Shown here in pieces: positions 10,545 to 19,961 of a stretch of DNA of 64,000 nucleotides. The notes under the pieces were generated by a model. It ran no database searches and was not told the origin of the DNA. It was given only the letters and a program-made list of their open reading frames with translations. Within the stretch, counting starts at the first letter, position 1; each line of letters begins with the position of its first letter. A program made the position numbers and the translations under genes. The DNA comes from Lentimicrobiaceae bacterium (GTDB lineage Bacteria > Bacteroidota > Bacteroidia > Bacteroidales > F082): the NCBI GenBank assembly GCA_018661505.1, contig JABJIE010000026.1, positions 62,001 through 126,000 of the forward strand, given 5' to 3'.

Positions 10545-10720
10545 AATTGCTTTATTGTTTATTATTGTTTATTGTTTTTATTTCCACTTGCCAATGAATA
10601 GCAATAAGAAGATATCATAACAAATCTTGTTTTGCTATATATTCAATCATTAAATATATATATGTTTTATAACGTACAATTAACCGAAAAAATATAGTAA
10701 TCCAGCTTTTTAATGATTTT

Positions 10721-11908
10721 TTACTCATCTTTCACGAGTCTAAATCCTATGTGTTGCATTCCTGTGTCTGGAGATAACCTCATTCTTCTTGAATTTCTAT
10801 AACCTGAACACCAGTTATCATGACATAAAAATGAACCTCCACGCACTACCTTATTTGTTGCATTTGGATTATTAATTTCAATACTCTCTTCCGGCCCCTG
10901 AGGGTTATAGGTAATCTTGCTTGCATTTTTTAATTCATTATAATAATAAGGGCTATACCAATCATTTGTCCACTCCCATACATTACCTGATATATCATAT
11001 AGGCCATAGTCATTTGGAGGAAATGACTTTACGGGTGCAATATTCTCAAAACCATCAAGTGCAGTATTTGTGTATGGAAAATCTCCTTGTAAAAAATTTC
11101 CTTTCCAATTTCCTGAATCAACAGTTTCATTACCCCATGGATACATTGTTCCATTTCTTCCACCCCGCATTGCATATTCGTATTCTGCTTCTGTTGGCAA
11201 TCTCTTGCCCATCCATTTAGCATAAGCCATTGCATCATACCAAGATACTTGTGTAACTGGTAAGTTTTTAATTTCATTTATGGAAACTGTGTTACCATCA
11301 GGATTTTTCCAAAATGCTCCTTGTGTAAACACCCACCAATTGCTTAGGTTATTTTTATCCACCTTGTCATCTACAAGATGAAATACTAATGCTCCTGCTT
11401 TTAATTGTTCATCTGAAGGTTTTGGAGTTCCTTCTGGCAATTGCTTTTTTAATTCTTCCCAATTAATATCATACTCTGCAACTGTTTTATAGTTTGTAGC
11501 ATTAATAAACTCCATGTACTGACCAATGGTTACTTCGTGTTCGTCCATATAAAAATCGTCAACCTGGACAAGATGTTTAGGGAATTCATCTCCTTGCGGA
11601 AGCGCTGTTTCGGGCATTTCATTATTCTCCTTAGGGAAATCTCCCCCCATCTGAAATTTTCCTCCCTTTATGAATACCATTCCCGTTTTGGATGATGATT
11701 TCTTGGCTGAAGGTTTTATTAATTTTATGGCATCCATAAAGTTTTTTTCCAAAAAATCTTTGCCCAATAAACTATCTGTTAATGAACAGGAATGATTTTC
11801 ATTGGATGTTGTCTCAGAATTTTTATGCGGATGACATGAAATGAAAGTCAATCCTAAAAAAAATAAAATGTGAATTACATTACTTTTTATTTTTAAACTG
11901 AAGGCCAT
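10721..11908 (-). CDS. SUMF1/formylglycine-generating-enzyme family lipoprotein
   Basis: FIKGGKFQMGG, DEHEVTIGQYMEFINA, PVTQVSWYDAMAYAKWMGKRLPTEAEYEYAMRGG, SGNVWEWTNDWY, GFRLVKD. Confidence 0.92.
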   Translation of the reverse strand: MAFSLKIKSNVIHILFFLGLTFISCHPHKNSETTSNENHSCSLTDSLLGKDFLEKNFMDAIKLIKPSAKKSSSKTGMVFIKGGKFQMGGDFPKENNEMPETALPQGDEFPKHLVQVDDFYMDEHEVTIGQYMEFINATNYKTVAEYDINWEELKKQLPEGTPKPSDEQLKAGALVFHLVDDKVDKNNLSNWWVFTQGAFWKNPDGNTVSINEIKNLPVTQVSWYDAMAYAKWMGKRLPTEAEYEYAMRGGRNGTMYPWGNETVDSGNWKGNFLQGDFPYTNTALDGFENIAPVKSFPPNDYGLYDISGNVWEWTNDWYSPYYYNELKNASKITYNPQGPEESIEINNPNATNKVVRGGSFLCHDNWCSGYRNSRRMRLSPDTGMQHIGFRLVKDE

Positions 11909-12030
11909 ATTTCATTTGTTGGGACATAGTTTCACTTTATAACATTATGAAGCACGGATGATTTAAAAGAAGATTTAAAAAAAATCTTGATAATATAAAT
12001 CTATCTGTGTTTCTTAATCGTTATCAAAAA

Positions 12031-12183
12031 TAAATATTTTCATGATTGTAATATTATTATCTTAATATCACCTTGGAAGTGGAAGTGGAGTTGCTTGTTT
12101 TAACAACAACGAAATATATGCCTGGCGGTTGATCTAAATGTATTTGAGCATTGGACGTCAGATCATCATTGGAAAAGACCAAT
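12031..12183 (-). repeat. Direct repeat copy A: orphan 3' tail (T9SS C-terminal sorting domain plus 3' flank) of an FG-GAP/VCBS gene
   Basis: Matches 14311-14463 with 3 mismatches in 153 bp counted by eye; encodes ...LVFSNDDLTSNAQIHLDQPPGIYFVVVKTSNSTSTSKVILR* with no upstream gene body. Confidence 0.93.
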
Positions 12184-12343
12184 ACTTTTACACTTTTCAC
12201 TAAACACTCTCAATTTCTCTAAATCTTGTAAGAAAAAGGTCGATAATTGGACTACGTTGTGTAACATTCTTCATCTTTCTTTTTTCTAATAATTTCGTTT
12301 ATTAAATCTTTCTATATTTACTCAAAAACTAAAACCGTTAACC

Positions 12344-14263
12344 TTGACAAGCCAAACCATCATATTTTTGTCTGCTTTTATTCTTATTGCAATTGCTGCA
12401 CAACGGGTGTCATTTGAGTTTCAGAAAGTTGGACTGCCATTAATAACAGGAATGCTTTTAATTGGGATAATTGCTGGACCATTTGTTTTACATATGTTTC
12501 CTAAAGGGGCACATCAAAATCTCGATTTCATCAATGATATTGCTCTTGCATTTATTGCTTTTGCTGCCGGTTCTGAACTATATTTAAAAGAAATTAGAAA
12601 CAGAATCCGACAAATAGCATGGATTACCTTCGGGCAATTGGTTGTAACCTTTCTATTAAGTGCTTCCATTGTTTATTTTATTTCCAATCAGATACCTTTT
12701 ATGTCGGGTTTACCTCAAAATACCAAGTTAGCTATTTCCATTCTGATGGGTGTAATTTTTGTAGCTCGTTCGCCATCTTCTGCAATTGCAATTATCAATG
12801 AGATGCGTGCAAAAGGACCATTTACACGTACAGCATTAGGAGTAACAGTAATAAAAGATGTTCTAGTGATAATTTTATTTACAATTACTTTTGCTATAGG
12901 AAAGTCTCTTGTAAATGGTGCTGAGATGGGTTTTGGTTTCGTAATTCTTTTGCTGATTGAATTGGTAATTTCTTTCGCTTTAGGCTTTGTACTTAGCAAG
13001 CTCATCACCTTTTTATTATCAAAGCCAATAAATAAGAAAGTAAAATCGCTTTTACTTTTAGTTGTCGGATATTTAATTTATGTATTGGCACATTATGTTA
13101 AAATTCATTCACATAGTATAATAGGTGTAAGCTTTCTTATTGAACCTTTAATTATTTGCATAATAGCTGGCTTTTTAGTGTCAAACTTCTCCAATTATCG
13201 TTTTGAGTTTTCAAGTATTATTGAAGATGTAGGCCCTTTTGTTTATTTGGCATTTTTCACGCTTACAGGTCTTTCTCTCTCTTTTGATGTTTTACTTTCT
13301 GTATGGGAAATAGCAGTTTTATTATTTTTTGTTCGATTAATAAGCATTGTTTTAGGGGCATTAATTGGTGGTGTTATAGCAGGAGATTCCATGAAGTTTA
13401 ATTTACTAGGATGGATGCCATATATTACGCAAGCAGGAGTTGGTTTAGGGCTTGCTACTATTGTAGCTGCTGAATTTCAGTTGTGGGGTGAAGAGTTTCT
13501 AACTCTTGTAATTGCGGTAATTATAATTAGCCAAATAGTGGGTCCTCCACTCTTTAAATGGGCTATAAAATTGGTAAATGAAGACCATACAAAAGCGGAC
13601 TCTAAGGATGGTGATGATGTGAGAGATGCAATTGTTTTTGGATTTGAAAACCAATCTATTGCTTTGGCCACTCAGCTTAAAAATCAATCTTGGAATGTGA
13701 AGATAGCAACCCAACTATCTGAAGAAAAAACAAGAACGATTGAAGATGTAGAAATTGCTCATATTGCGGGGTTAACAAAAGAATCATTTTATACTATCGA
13801 GTGCGAAAAGGCTAATACCATTGTATGTTTATTATCGGATGAAGAAAATTATAAAATTTGTGAGATTGCTTATGAGTATTTAGGCACAAAAAATGTTGTT
13901 GTTCGTTTGCATGATAGAAATTGGATTGAGAAGTTTCATCAATTAGGAGTTAAAATTGTAGAACCAAATACCGCTATGGTTAGTTTACTTGATCACTTTG
14001 TACGTTCACCTCAAGCTACATCACTCTTGCTTGGCATGGAAGAAAATCAAGATACTATTGATGTGGAGATTACAGATGATAACATACATGGAATGGCTCT
14101 TAGAAATTTACGTTTCCCTTCTGATGTTACAATTTTGTCGGTTCACAGAAAAGAAAGTGCACTCGTATGTCATGGTTTTACTAGGTTAAGAAAAGGAGAT
14201 ATAGTTACTGTTGTTGGCACCCTTGAAAGTTTGGAGAAAGTCAGTCTCAAATTAGGTAATTAA
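12344..14263 (+). CDS. CPA2-family cation:proton antiporter with TrkA-N/TrkA-C regulatory domains (KefB-like)
   Basis: TTG start; 11-12 hydrophobic segments, Na_H_exchanger features (FIAFAAGSELYL...ITQAGVGLGLATIVAAEF), C-terminal RCK-like domain. Confidence 0.88.
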   Translation: MTSQTIIFLSAFILIAIAAQRVSFEFQKVGLPLITGMLLIGIIAGPFVLHMFPKGAHQNLDFINDIALAFIAFAAGSELYLKEIRNRIRQIAWITFGQLVVTFLLSASIVYFISNQIPFMSGLPQNTKLAISILMGVIFVARSPSSAIAIINEMRAKGPFTRTALGVTVIKDVLVIILFTITFAIGKSLVNGAEMGFGFVILLLIELVISFALGFVLSKLITFLLSKPINKKVKSLLLLVVGYLIYVLAHYVKIHSHSIIGVSFLIEPLIICIIAGFLVSNFSNYRFEFSSIIEDVGPFVYLAFFTLTGLSLSFDVLLSVWEIAVLLFFVRLISIVLGALIGGVIAGDSMKFNLLGWMPYITQAGVGLGLATIVAAEFQLWGEEFLTLVIAVIIISQIVGPPLFKWAIKLVNEDHTKADSKDGDDVRDAIVFGFENQSIALATQLKNQSWNVKIATQLSEEKTRTIEDVEIAHIAGLTKESFYTIECEKANTIVCLLSDEENYKICEIAYEYLGTKNVVVRLHDRNWIEKFHQLGVKIVEPNTAMVSLLDHFVRSPQATSLLLGMEENQDTIDVEITDDNIHGMALRNLRFPSDVTILSVHRKESALVCHGFTRLRKGDIVTVVGTLESLEKVSLKLGN

Positions 14264-14310
14264 TTTATTTTTGCTCCAAATACTCTTTGATGAAGAAATT
14301 AATGTTAGGA

Positions 14311-14463
14311 TAAATATTTTCATGTTTGTAATATTATTATCTTAATATCACCTTGGAAGTGGAAGTTGAGTTGCTTGTTTTAACAACAACGAAATATATG
14401 CCTGGTGGTTGATCTAAATGTATTTGAGCATTGGACGTCAGATCATCATTGGAAAAGACCAAT
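14311..14463 (-). repeat. Direct repeat copy B: 3' end of the intact FG-GAP/T9SS gene
   Basis: Same 153-bp unit as 12031-12183, offset 2280 bp. Confidence 0.93.
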
Positions 14464-15794
14464 TCACCAATTGTATTATATATTTTTATTGAAGAAGTAG
14501 ATGTGTTTACCGTCTCAATATTTATGGTTCCCGCAGAAGGGTTAGGATAGATAAACGTATTCTCATTGCCTTCATCAAACGCTATTTCTACTGAAGTGGT
14601 GACAAGCATATTTTTATAAACTCTTGGCTTAAAAATATCTGTAGTTGCTTGATTTGCAATACCCGTAACAATCATATCAAGATCGTTATCACCATCAATA
14701 TCACCAATTGCTGTGGTTGATCCATAAACTCTTACCAGTGAGTCTACCAGGTTAAAATTGTTATTTCCCAAATTTTCGTAGATGTGCGCTGCCACACCCG
14801 CTCCTCCAGTAGCACCAGTAACAAACACATCTAAATCATTATCATTGTCAAAATCAGCAAAATCGACTGTCCCTATTGAGGATGCTATAAAGGGTGTATT
14901 TGTTTCTAAACTAAATACCCCGCTTCCATCATTTAGATATAATTGACAGACATACTCAAAAGCATCATTATTTCCATTTATAAGTATATCAACATCACCA
15001 TCTCCATCAGAGTCACCAGCACAAATATTACTATTTTCAACTCCATCAAAAGGTGTATTATTAACCAAACTAAAATTGCCTAAGCCATCATTTTCATATA
15101 AGCTGGTCTTTTTTTCACCATTGTTATCTGTTCCCGTAATGATTAGATCCATATCGTTGTCGTTATCCATATCGAAAAAAGTTGAGGAAGATCCTCCTTC
15201 AAAAGGAGTTGATACTACCTCAGAGTAATCTCCCGTGCCATCGTTCAGGTAAAGTTTTGAGAATACTGTGTTATTATTGTCCAGCCCACACATAAAAATA
15301 TCCAGATCGCCATCGTTGTCAATATCTTCAAAGTCAACATCTCCTCCTAGGGTTCCTTCAAATGGGGTATTGGGGTCTAAGGTATAATTACCATCGCCAT
15401 CGTTGAGATAAAAATTAGCATAATAGACCGGACTGCCATCTCTTCCGGTTAGCATTAAATCCAAATCTCCATCTCCATCAACATCGGCAAACGATATATC
15501 ACCAAATTCAGTGTCGTTAGAAAGTCCCGTATCGGTTATTTCAGTGAAATTGCCCAGGCCGTCATTGCTGTATAATGTTGTTTTACGGTTAGCCAAAACA
15601 GCATCAGGACCTGTAATTATCAAGTCAAGATCGCCATCATTGTCAATATCCCCCATGGCACAAGAGCCTTGTCTGGAATCATGTAGGTTGTTTACCGTTG
15701 TGTCTTCCTGTAAATTGATATTCTGCGCAATACTTGCTACAGAAAAAAGAGTAAACACGAGTTGTAAATACAATAGTTTCATTTTCAAATTCAT
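14337..15794 (-). CDS. secreted FG-GAP/VCBS repeat protein with T9SS type A C-terminal sorting domain
   Basis: Multiple DxDxDGDxDL Ca-binding-like repeats (DIDNDGDLDLIITG, DVDGDGDLDLMLTG, DFDNDNDLDVFVTG...); C-terminal YPNPSAGTINIE...VILR. Confidence 0.93.
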   Translation of the reverse strand: MNLKMKLLYLQLVFTLFSVASIAQNINLQEDTTVNNLHDSRQGSCAMGDIDNDGDLDLIITGPDAVLANRKTTLYSNDGLGNFTEITDTGLSNDTEFGDISFADVDGDGDLDLMLTGRDGSPVYYANFYLNDGDGNYTLDPNTPFEGTLGGDVDFEDIDNDGDLDIFMCGLDNNNTVFSKLYLNDGTGDYSEVVSTPFEGGSSSTFFDMDNDNDMDLIITGTDNNGEKKTSLYENDGLGNFSLVNNTPFDGVENSNICAGDSDGDGDVDILINGNNDAFEYVCQLYLNDGSGVFSLETNTPFIASSIGTVDFADFDNDNDLDVFVTGATGGAGVAAHIYENLGNNNFNLVDSLVRVYGSTTAIGDIDGDNDLDMIVTGIANQATTDIFKPRVYKNMLVTTSVEIAFDEGNENTFIYPNPSAGTINIETVNTSTSSIKIYNTIGELVFSNDDLTSNAQIHLDQPPGIYFVVVKTSNSTSTSKVILR

Positions 15795-15905
15795 TTAATA
15801 CATTAAAAAATATCAAAATGCAAATATGATTATTTATTAATTTAAAATCTTCACGCTTAAGGATGAAAACATGTTAAACATTGTTAAGAGGAAGGTAAAA
15901 GTAAT

Positions 15906-17510
15906 TTATTTACTAATGTCTGATTTCTTGATAGCATCAAGTATTAATGAAATTTTTTTGTACTTGGACTCTTTAATATCAAAGTAATCGTACATGCGTC
16001 TTAATGATGAACCAATGCCATCAACACTCATAAAAGCCTTTTCAGCTATTTCTTTATTGGTAATTACCGGATCATCCAATAATATATTCAAGACCTTCCA
16101 ATCGGTTTCATTTATTTCTCGATTTATATGTTTCTCAATTCTACTTCGATCCAAATTAAAGCCGCCATCATTGTTAGATATGGAAGAAATGTGTGTTGTT
16201 TTAAGTTTATCAATTTCTTTCAATAACACTTTTTTCTGCTTTCTATAATTGTTTATACGGTATCTTGTTAAAACTATTATAACCATGATAATAACTGAAC
16301 CAATAAAAATTAGCAAGTATGAATCTTTTAATTGTTTCAATTTGAGTTGAGCCTGTTTTTTGTCATTTTCAAGTTGATTATTAAATAGCTTCAGATCATA
16401 TTCACTTTTTATGGCTTGTCTTACTAAGGCGATGTTATTTTTTTCTATGAGCACACTATCGTAATACATCATATGTTTTTCATACATTTCCAATGCGAGA
16501 TCATATTTTTCATGTTTTTTATAGACCCTGTATAAGAGCTTGAACAAGTCGGACTTAAGCTGATTATCTGTAGTGGTTTGAGAAGACTTTATTATCCTTT
16601 CTTTTAACATAATAGCTTCATCAATATTTGCTGGAAGAATTAAATTAGCCTGCATTATCAAATTAAGATTAATTTTATGATTATTGCCTAACTCTTTATT
16701 TATCTCCAGGCTTTTTTTGATGTAATTACTTGCCGTATCAATTATACCCATAGATTCATAAAGCAAGGCCATTTGGTGATAGTAATCGGAAAGTGACCAA
16801 CGGTTATTAACAGATTTGAGAACTCTATACGCTTTCTTAAGATATTTCTTTGCTTCCTCATTATTGCCTAATTTTAAATATATTGCTCCAATATTAAGCC
16901 ATATATTCCCATTTCTCTCTTCCATACCTTCTTGCTCATAAAGCTTCATAGCCCGGTTCAGATATTCCAGGGCAACACTATCTAATTCTATATCTTCATA
17001 AATAAGCCCTATATTGTTGAGCGCATCTGCTTGGGCTATATATTTTTCTTTTTTTTCAAAAGTCGCTAGGCTATATGTGTAATAACGAACTGCTTTTTGA
17101 TAATCATTTTGACCTCGATAAATATTGCCAATATTATTGTTCAGAAGTGCCACCTCTAAGGAATCTTTCATTTCAGTTCTGAACTTAACGGCTTTTTCCA
17201 GCATTGCCAAAGAACTATCAGTTTCCCCATAAATATAATACGCAAAAGCTTTTTCGTTTAATGCATTTGCCATTTCTCTTTTGGAGTTTTTTTCTTTAGC
17301 AAGGCGAAAATGATAGTTAATTAACACCACTACCGAATCCGGATGCTGAGAATGGGTATGATTCAGGTAGTAGCTATTAATTGCTTTAAAACGCAATGAA
17401 TCAGAAAGGGTGTTGTTTGTCCATATTAATTTCAGAGAATCTGGATTTACTTGTGTATACCCATTATTTGCAATTAATAAAAATATAAGTGCGCATACTA
17501 TATTTTTCAT
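15906..17510 (-). CDS. membrane-anchored TPR protein with C-terminal HTH-like domain (Bacteroidota-type transcriptional regulator)
   Basis: Signal peptide, tandem TPRs (ALNNIGLIYEDIELDSVALEYLNRAMKLYE), TM LLIFIGSVIIMVIIVLT, C-terminal DWKVLNILLDDPVITNKEIAEKAFMSVDGIGSSLRRMYDYF. Confidence 0.82.
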   Translation of the reverse strand: MKNIVCALIFLLIANNGYTQVNPDSLKLIWTNNTLSDSLRFKAINSYYLNHTHSQHPDSVVVLINYHFRLAKEKNSKREMANALNEKAFAYYIYGETDSSLAMLEKAVKFRTEMKDSLEVALLNNNIGNIYRGQNDYQKAVRYYTYSLATFEKKEKYIAQADALNNIGLIYEDIELDSVALEYLNRAMKLYEQEGMEERNGNIWLNIGAIYLKLGNNEEAKKYLKKAYRVLKSVNNRWSLSDYYHQMALLYESMGIIDTASNYIKKSLEINKELGNNHKINLNLIMQANLILPANIDEAIMLKERIIKSSQTTTDNQLKSDLFKLLYRVYKKHEKYDLALEMYEKHMMYYDSVLIEKNNIALVRQAIKSEYDLKLFNNQLENDKKQAQLKLKQLKDSYLLIFIGSVIIMVIIVLTRYRINNYRKQKKVLLKEIDKLKTTHISSISNNDGGFNLDRSRIEKHINREINETDWKVLNILLDDPVITNKEIAEKAFMSVDGIGSSLRRMYDYFDIKESKYKKISLILDAIKKSDISK

Positions 17511-17545
17511 GTATTTAAACTTAGCTATTCTTAGAAAGAATACAT

Positions 17546-18652
17546 TTAATTTTTAATATTCCGCACTAGGTTGAGTTTTTCCCACATTTCATCGTGGAAT
17601 TCAATGGGTAGAGCATTTTCATTTGGAGCTTCCCCCATCCTTATAACCACTAAACTTTGACTTGGAGAAATATCCACAAACTGACCATTTTTACCCATTG
17701 CAACTATTAAGTCACTAGGAGCATTGGCAGACAGGCTTATATCGAATGATGCTGATAACACAGGAAAAATTATTGAGCTTTTACCATTCAACCACCACAA
17801 ATATCCATAGGATGGGTTTAAATCTTGTGAGCTATTTACCATTTGGTTATAGTAATTTTCATCATGTAATATTTTTATACCATTCCAATTTCCCTTGTTT
17901 AAAATTAATAGCCCGAATCTTGCCATATCCCTGGCTGAACTCCAATAAACATTATTAAAGCCAGAGGTAATCCAATAACCATCCATCCCAATAATAGATT
18001 CAATTTTTTGGTCTGTGTATAAATTATAGTTAATTCCGGTGGAGTTGCTTACAACTTCCTCAAGTAAGGTATAGGGAGCATTATGGTAAAACCATTGTGT
18101 TCCTGCATCACTTTTGTATTCTAAACATAATGGTTCTGTACAAACTAAATCTGGAATATTATAATTTAAACCGCTCGTCATGGTTAATTGATTTTTGATA
18201 GTAATAAGATCTTCTTTCTCTGTGCTCATGGAAGTCCAACCCTTTCCTAAATAATCTGAAGTTTTATCATTGATATTCAAATAACCATCTTGTTGTGCTA
18301 TTCCCACAAGAGCAGCGGTCAAGGTTTTTCCGGCTGACGCCCAATACCACATACTGTTAATATCGAAATTTGAATTATTTAGAATATTATTCCCCCAATA
18401 TTTTTCTAAAACAATTTTACCACTCTTTAAAACAATAAATGCTCTTGTACCGTTTGTTTCTAGGTGATCATATAAATTTGGCAATGCATTATCATTCCAG
18501 TCAAGTGATAAAAAATCAATGGTTTCCCATTCACTCCCATCATTTAAAGGAAAGTATAATTTACTGTTAGGGTTTACACTTTTAGATGTATCAGATTTAC
18601 TACAGGATATAAATATTATAATTGTTAATACAAATGAAAACAATAACTTCAT
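17546..18652 (-). CDS. beta-lactamase/serine hydrolase family lipoprotein
   Basis: Lipobox IFISCSK; WASAGKTLTAALVG (SxxK) and YHNAPYTLLEEVV motifs of class C-like serine hydrolases. Confidence 0.85.
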   Translation of the reverse strand: MKLLFSFVLTIIIFISCSKSDTSKSVNPNSKLYFPLNDGSEWETIDFLSLDWNDNALPNLYDHLETNGTRAFIVLKSGKIVLEKYWGNNILNNSNFDINSMWYWASAGKTLTAALVGIAQQDGYLNINDKTSDYLGKGWTSMSTEKEDLITIKNQLTMTSGLNYNIPDLVCTEPLCLEYKSDAGTQWFYHNAPYTLLEEVVSNSTGINYNLYTDQKIESIIGMDGYWITSGFNNVYWSSARDMARFGLLILNKGNWNGIKILHDENYYNQMVNSSQDLNPSYGYLWWLNGKSSIIFPVLSASFDISLSANAPSDLIVAMGKNGQFVDISPSQSLVVIRMGEAPNENALPIEFHDEMWEKLNLVRNIKN

Positions 18653-18900
18653 AATTTTTATAACATATATTATGGTGTTATTATTGTATTAGTGTCCTAT
18701 AATCAAGATAATTATATGAAAAAGTCATCCAGAAGCCATAACGTCTTTTTACATACATAATGTGAAAATTTAATATCGAAAATCAAAAATAATAAATATA
18801 GTTTCCATGTAAATGACATTTTTACATGCTTACAAAAACTTTAGGTATATACTTGTATGTAAGTGTTTTATATGGTTGTTTAAGAATATTTTTACCAATA

Positions 18901-19938
18901 CTATGGATTTTTCTGTCTTTTCAATATTTTGTAAATTCTATTATTAATTATTTCTGATAAGTTCCAATTATACAGCTTGGGATCGGTTGTACTATAGAAC
19001 TCAATAATAACGCAATCAATATCTTCATAATATTGGGCAAAGCTCTGATAGCCAGGGACCCACCCAGAATGCTCATACTCATAAACAGTAGAATATATTT
19101 CCTGTTCTCCCGTTTCAAACAATGATCCATCGTTCAATGCCCTTAAGAAAGTACCCACGTCTTCTGCTGTGGCATGCATGCCATAGTCGTTTACCTTTAA
19201 ATCAAAGGGGTACCCTACGTGATAGCCACTCATCACATCGTCTATATTCACTTCACTTAGGGAACTGAAGGTGTTGTTAAGATGTAGTGGGGTAAGAACT
19301 TCTTCCTGAATGAATTGAAAGTAGCCATAACCTAGTTCATTATCCATAATCTTGTTGATTAACAGATAATTCGTGTTGCAATATTCATAGTCTGTGTCAG
19401 GTTCAAAATTGGCCGGCTTGTCTAGTATCAATGCAAGACCTTCTTCAAAGGTCTCTGTTGGAGCTGCCCAAAAATTAGGAGCGTCCGTAAAATTGGGGAT
19501 GCCACTCCGGTGTTGTAACAACATCTTTAATGTGATTTGGTCAGCATTTTCAATTCTACCAACAACATCAGGCATATAATCAGACAGGGGTTTATCCAAA
19601 TAAAGCCGTCCATCACTAACCAATTTGGTAACTGCGACAGCATCATATAGTTTGCTAATACTGGCAATCTTGAATAATGAATGTGGATCGGTAGGTATGT
19701 TATTTTCCCTATTTTTCCAACCTGCAGCGTAATAAGCAGATGGCTTACCTCCTTGGTCTACATAAACAATCATTCCGTCAAATCCATGACCAATAGCTTC
19801 ATTTACTTGATCTTGAATCGTATTAGGTAATGGCAAAATCCATGCCTTAATCAACAGCCATGGAACGAAAAACATGGATATTATGGTTCCAACAAGCAAT
19901 GTTATTCTAATTATCAGTATTGTTTTTTTCTTATCCAT
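18901..19938 (-). CDS. beta-lactamase/serine hydrolase family protein
   Basis: FKIASISKLYDAVAV (SxxK), YEYCNTNYLLI (YxN) motifs; N-terminal TM. Confidence 0.85.
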   Translation of the reverse strand: MDKKKTILIIRITLLVGTIISMFFVPWLLIKAWILPLPNTIQDQVNEAIGHGFDGMIVYVDQGGKPSAYYAAGWKNRENNIPTDPHSLFKIASISKLYDAVAVTKLVSDGRLYLDKPLSDYMPDVVGRIENADQITLKMLLQHRSGIPNFTDAPNFWAAPTETFEEGLALILDKPANFEPDTDYEYCNTNYLLINKIMDNELGYGYFQFIQEEVLTPLHLNNTFSSLSEVNIDDVMSGYHVGYPFDLKVNDYGMHATAEDVGTFLRALNDGSLFETGEQEIYSTVYEYEHSGWVPGYQSFAQYYEDIDCVIIEFYSTTDPKLYNWNLSEIINNRIYKILKRQKNP

Positions 19939-19961
19939 AACGGTTAAAAAAGTGATAAAAT

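Noticed and set aside
14337-15794. Periodic repeats that could suggest a CRISPR or tandem DNA array
   Set aside because: The repeats are protein-level FG-GAP/VCBS Ca-binding motifs (DxDxDGDxDL) in one long ORF, with diverged DNA and no uniform spacers.
18806-18828. CATGTAAATGACATTTTTACATG inverted repeat whose first 15 nt recur at 41743-41757
   Set aside because: A shared 15-mer is expected by chance between AT-rich stretches of this length. The second site lacks the dyad and the contexts are unrelated.
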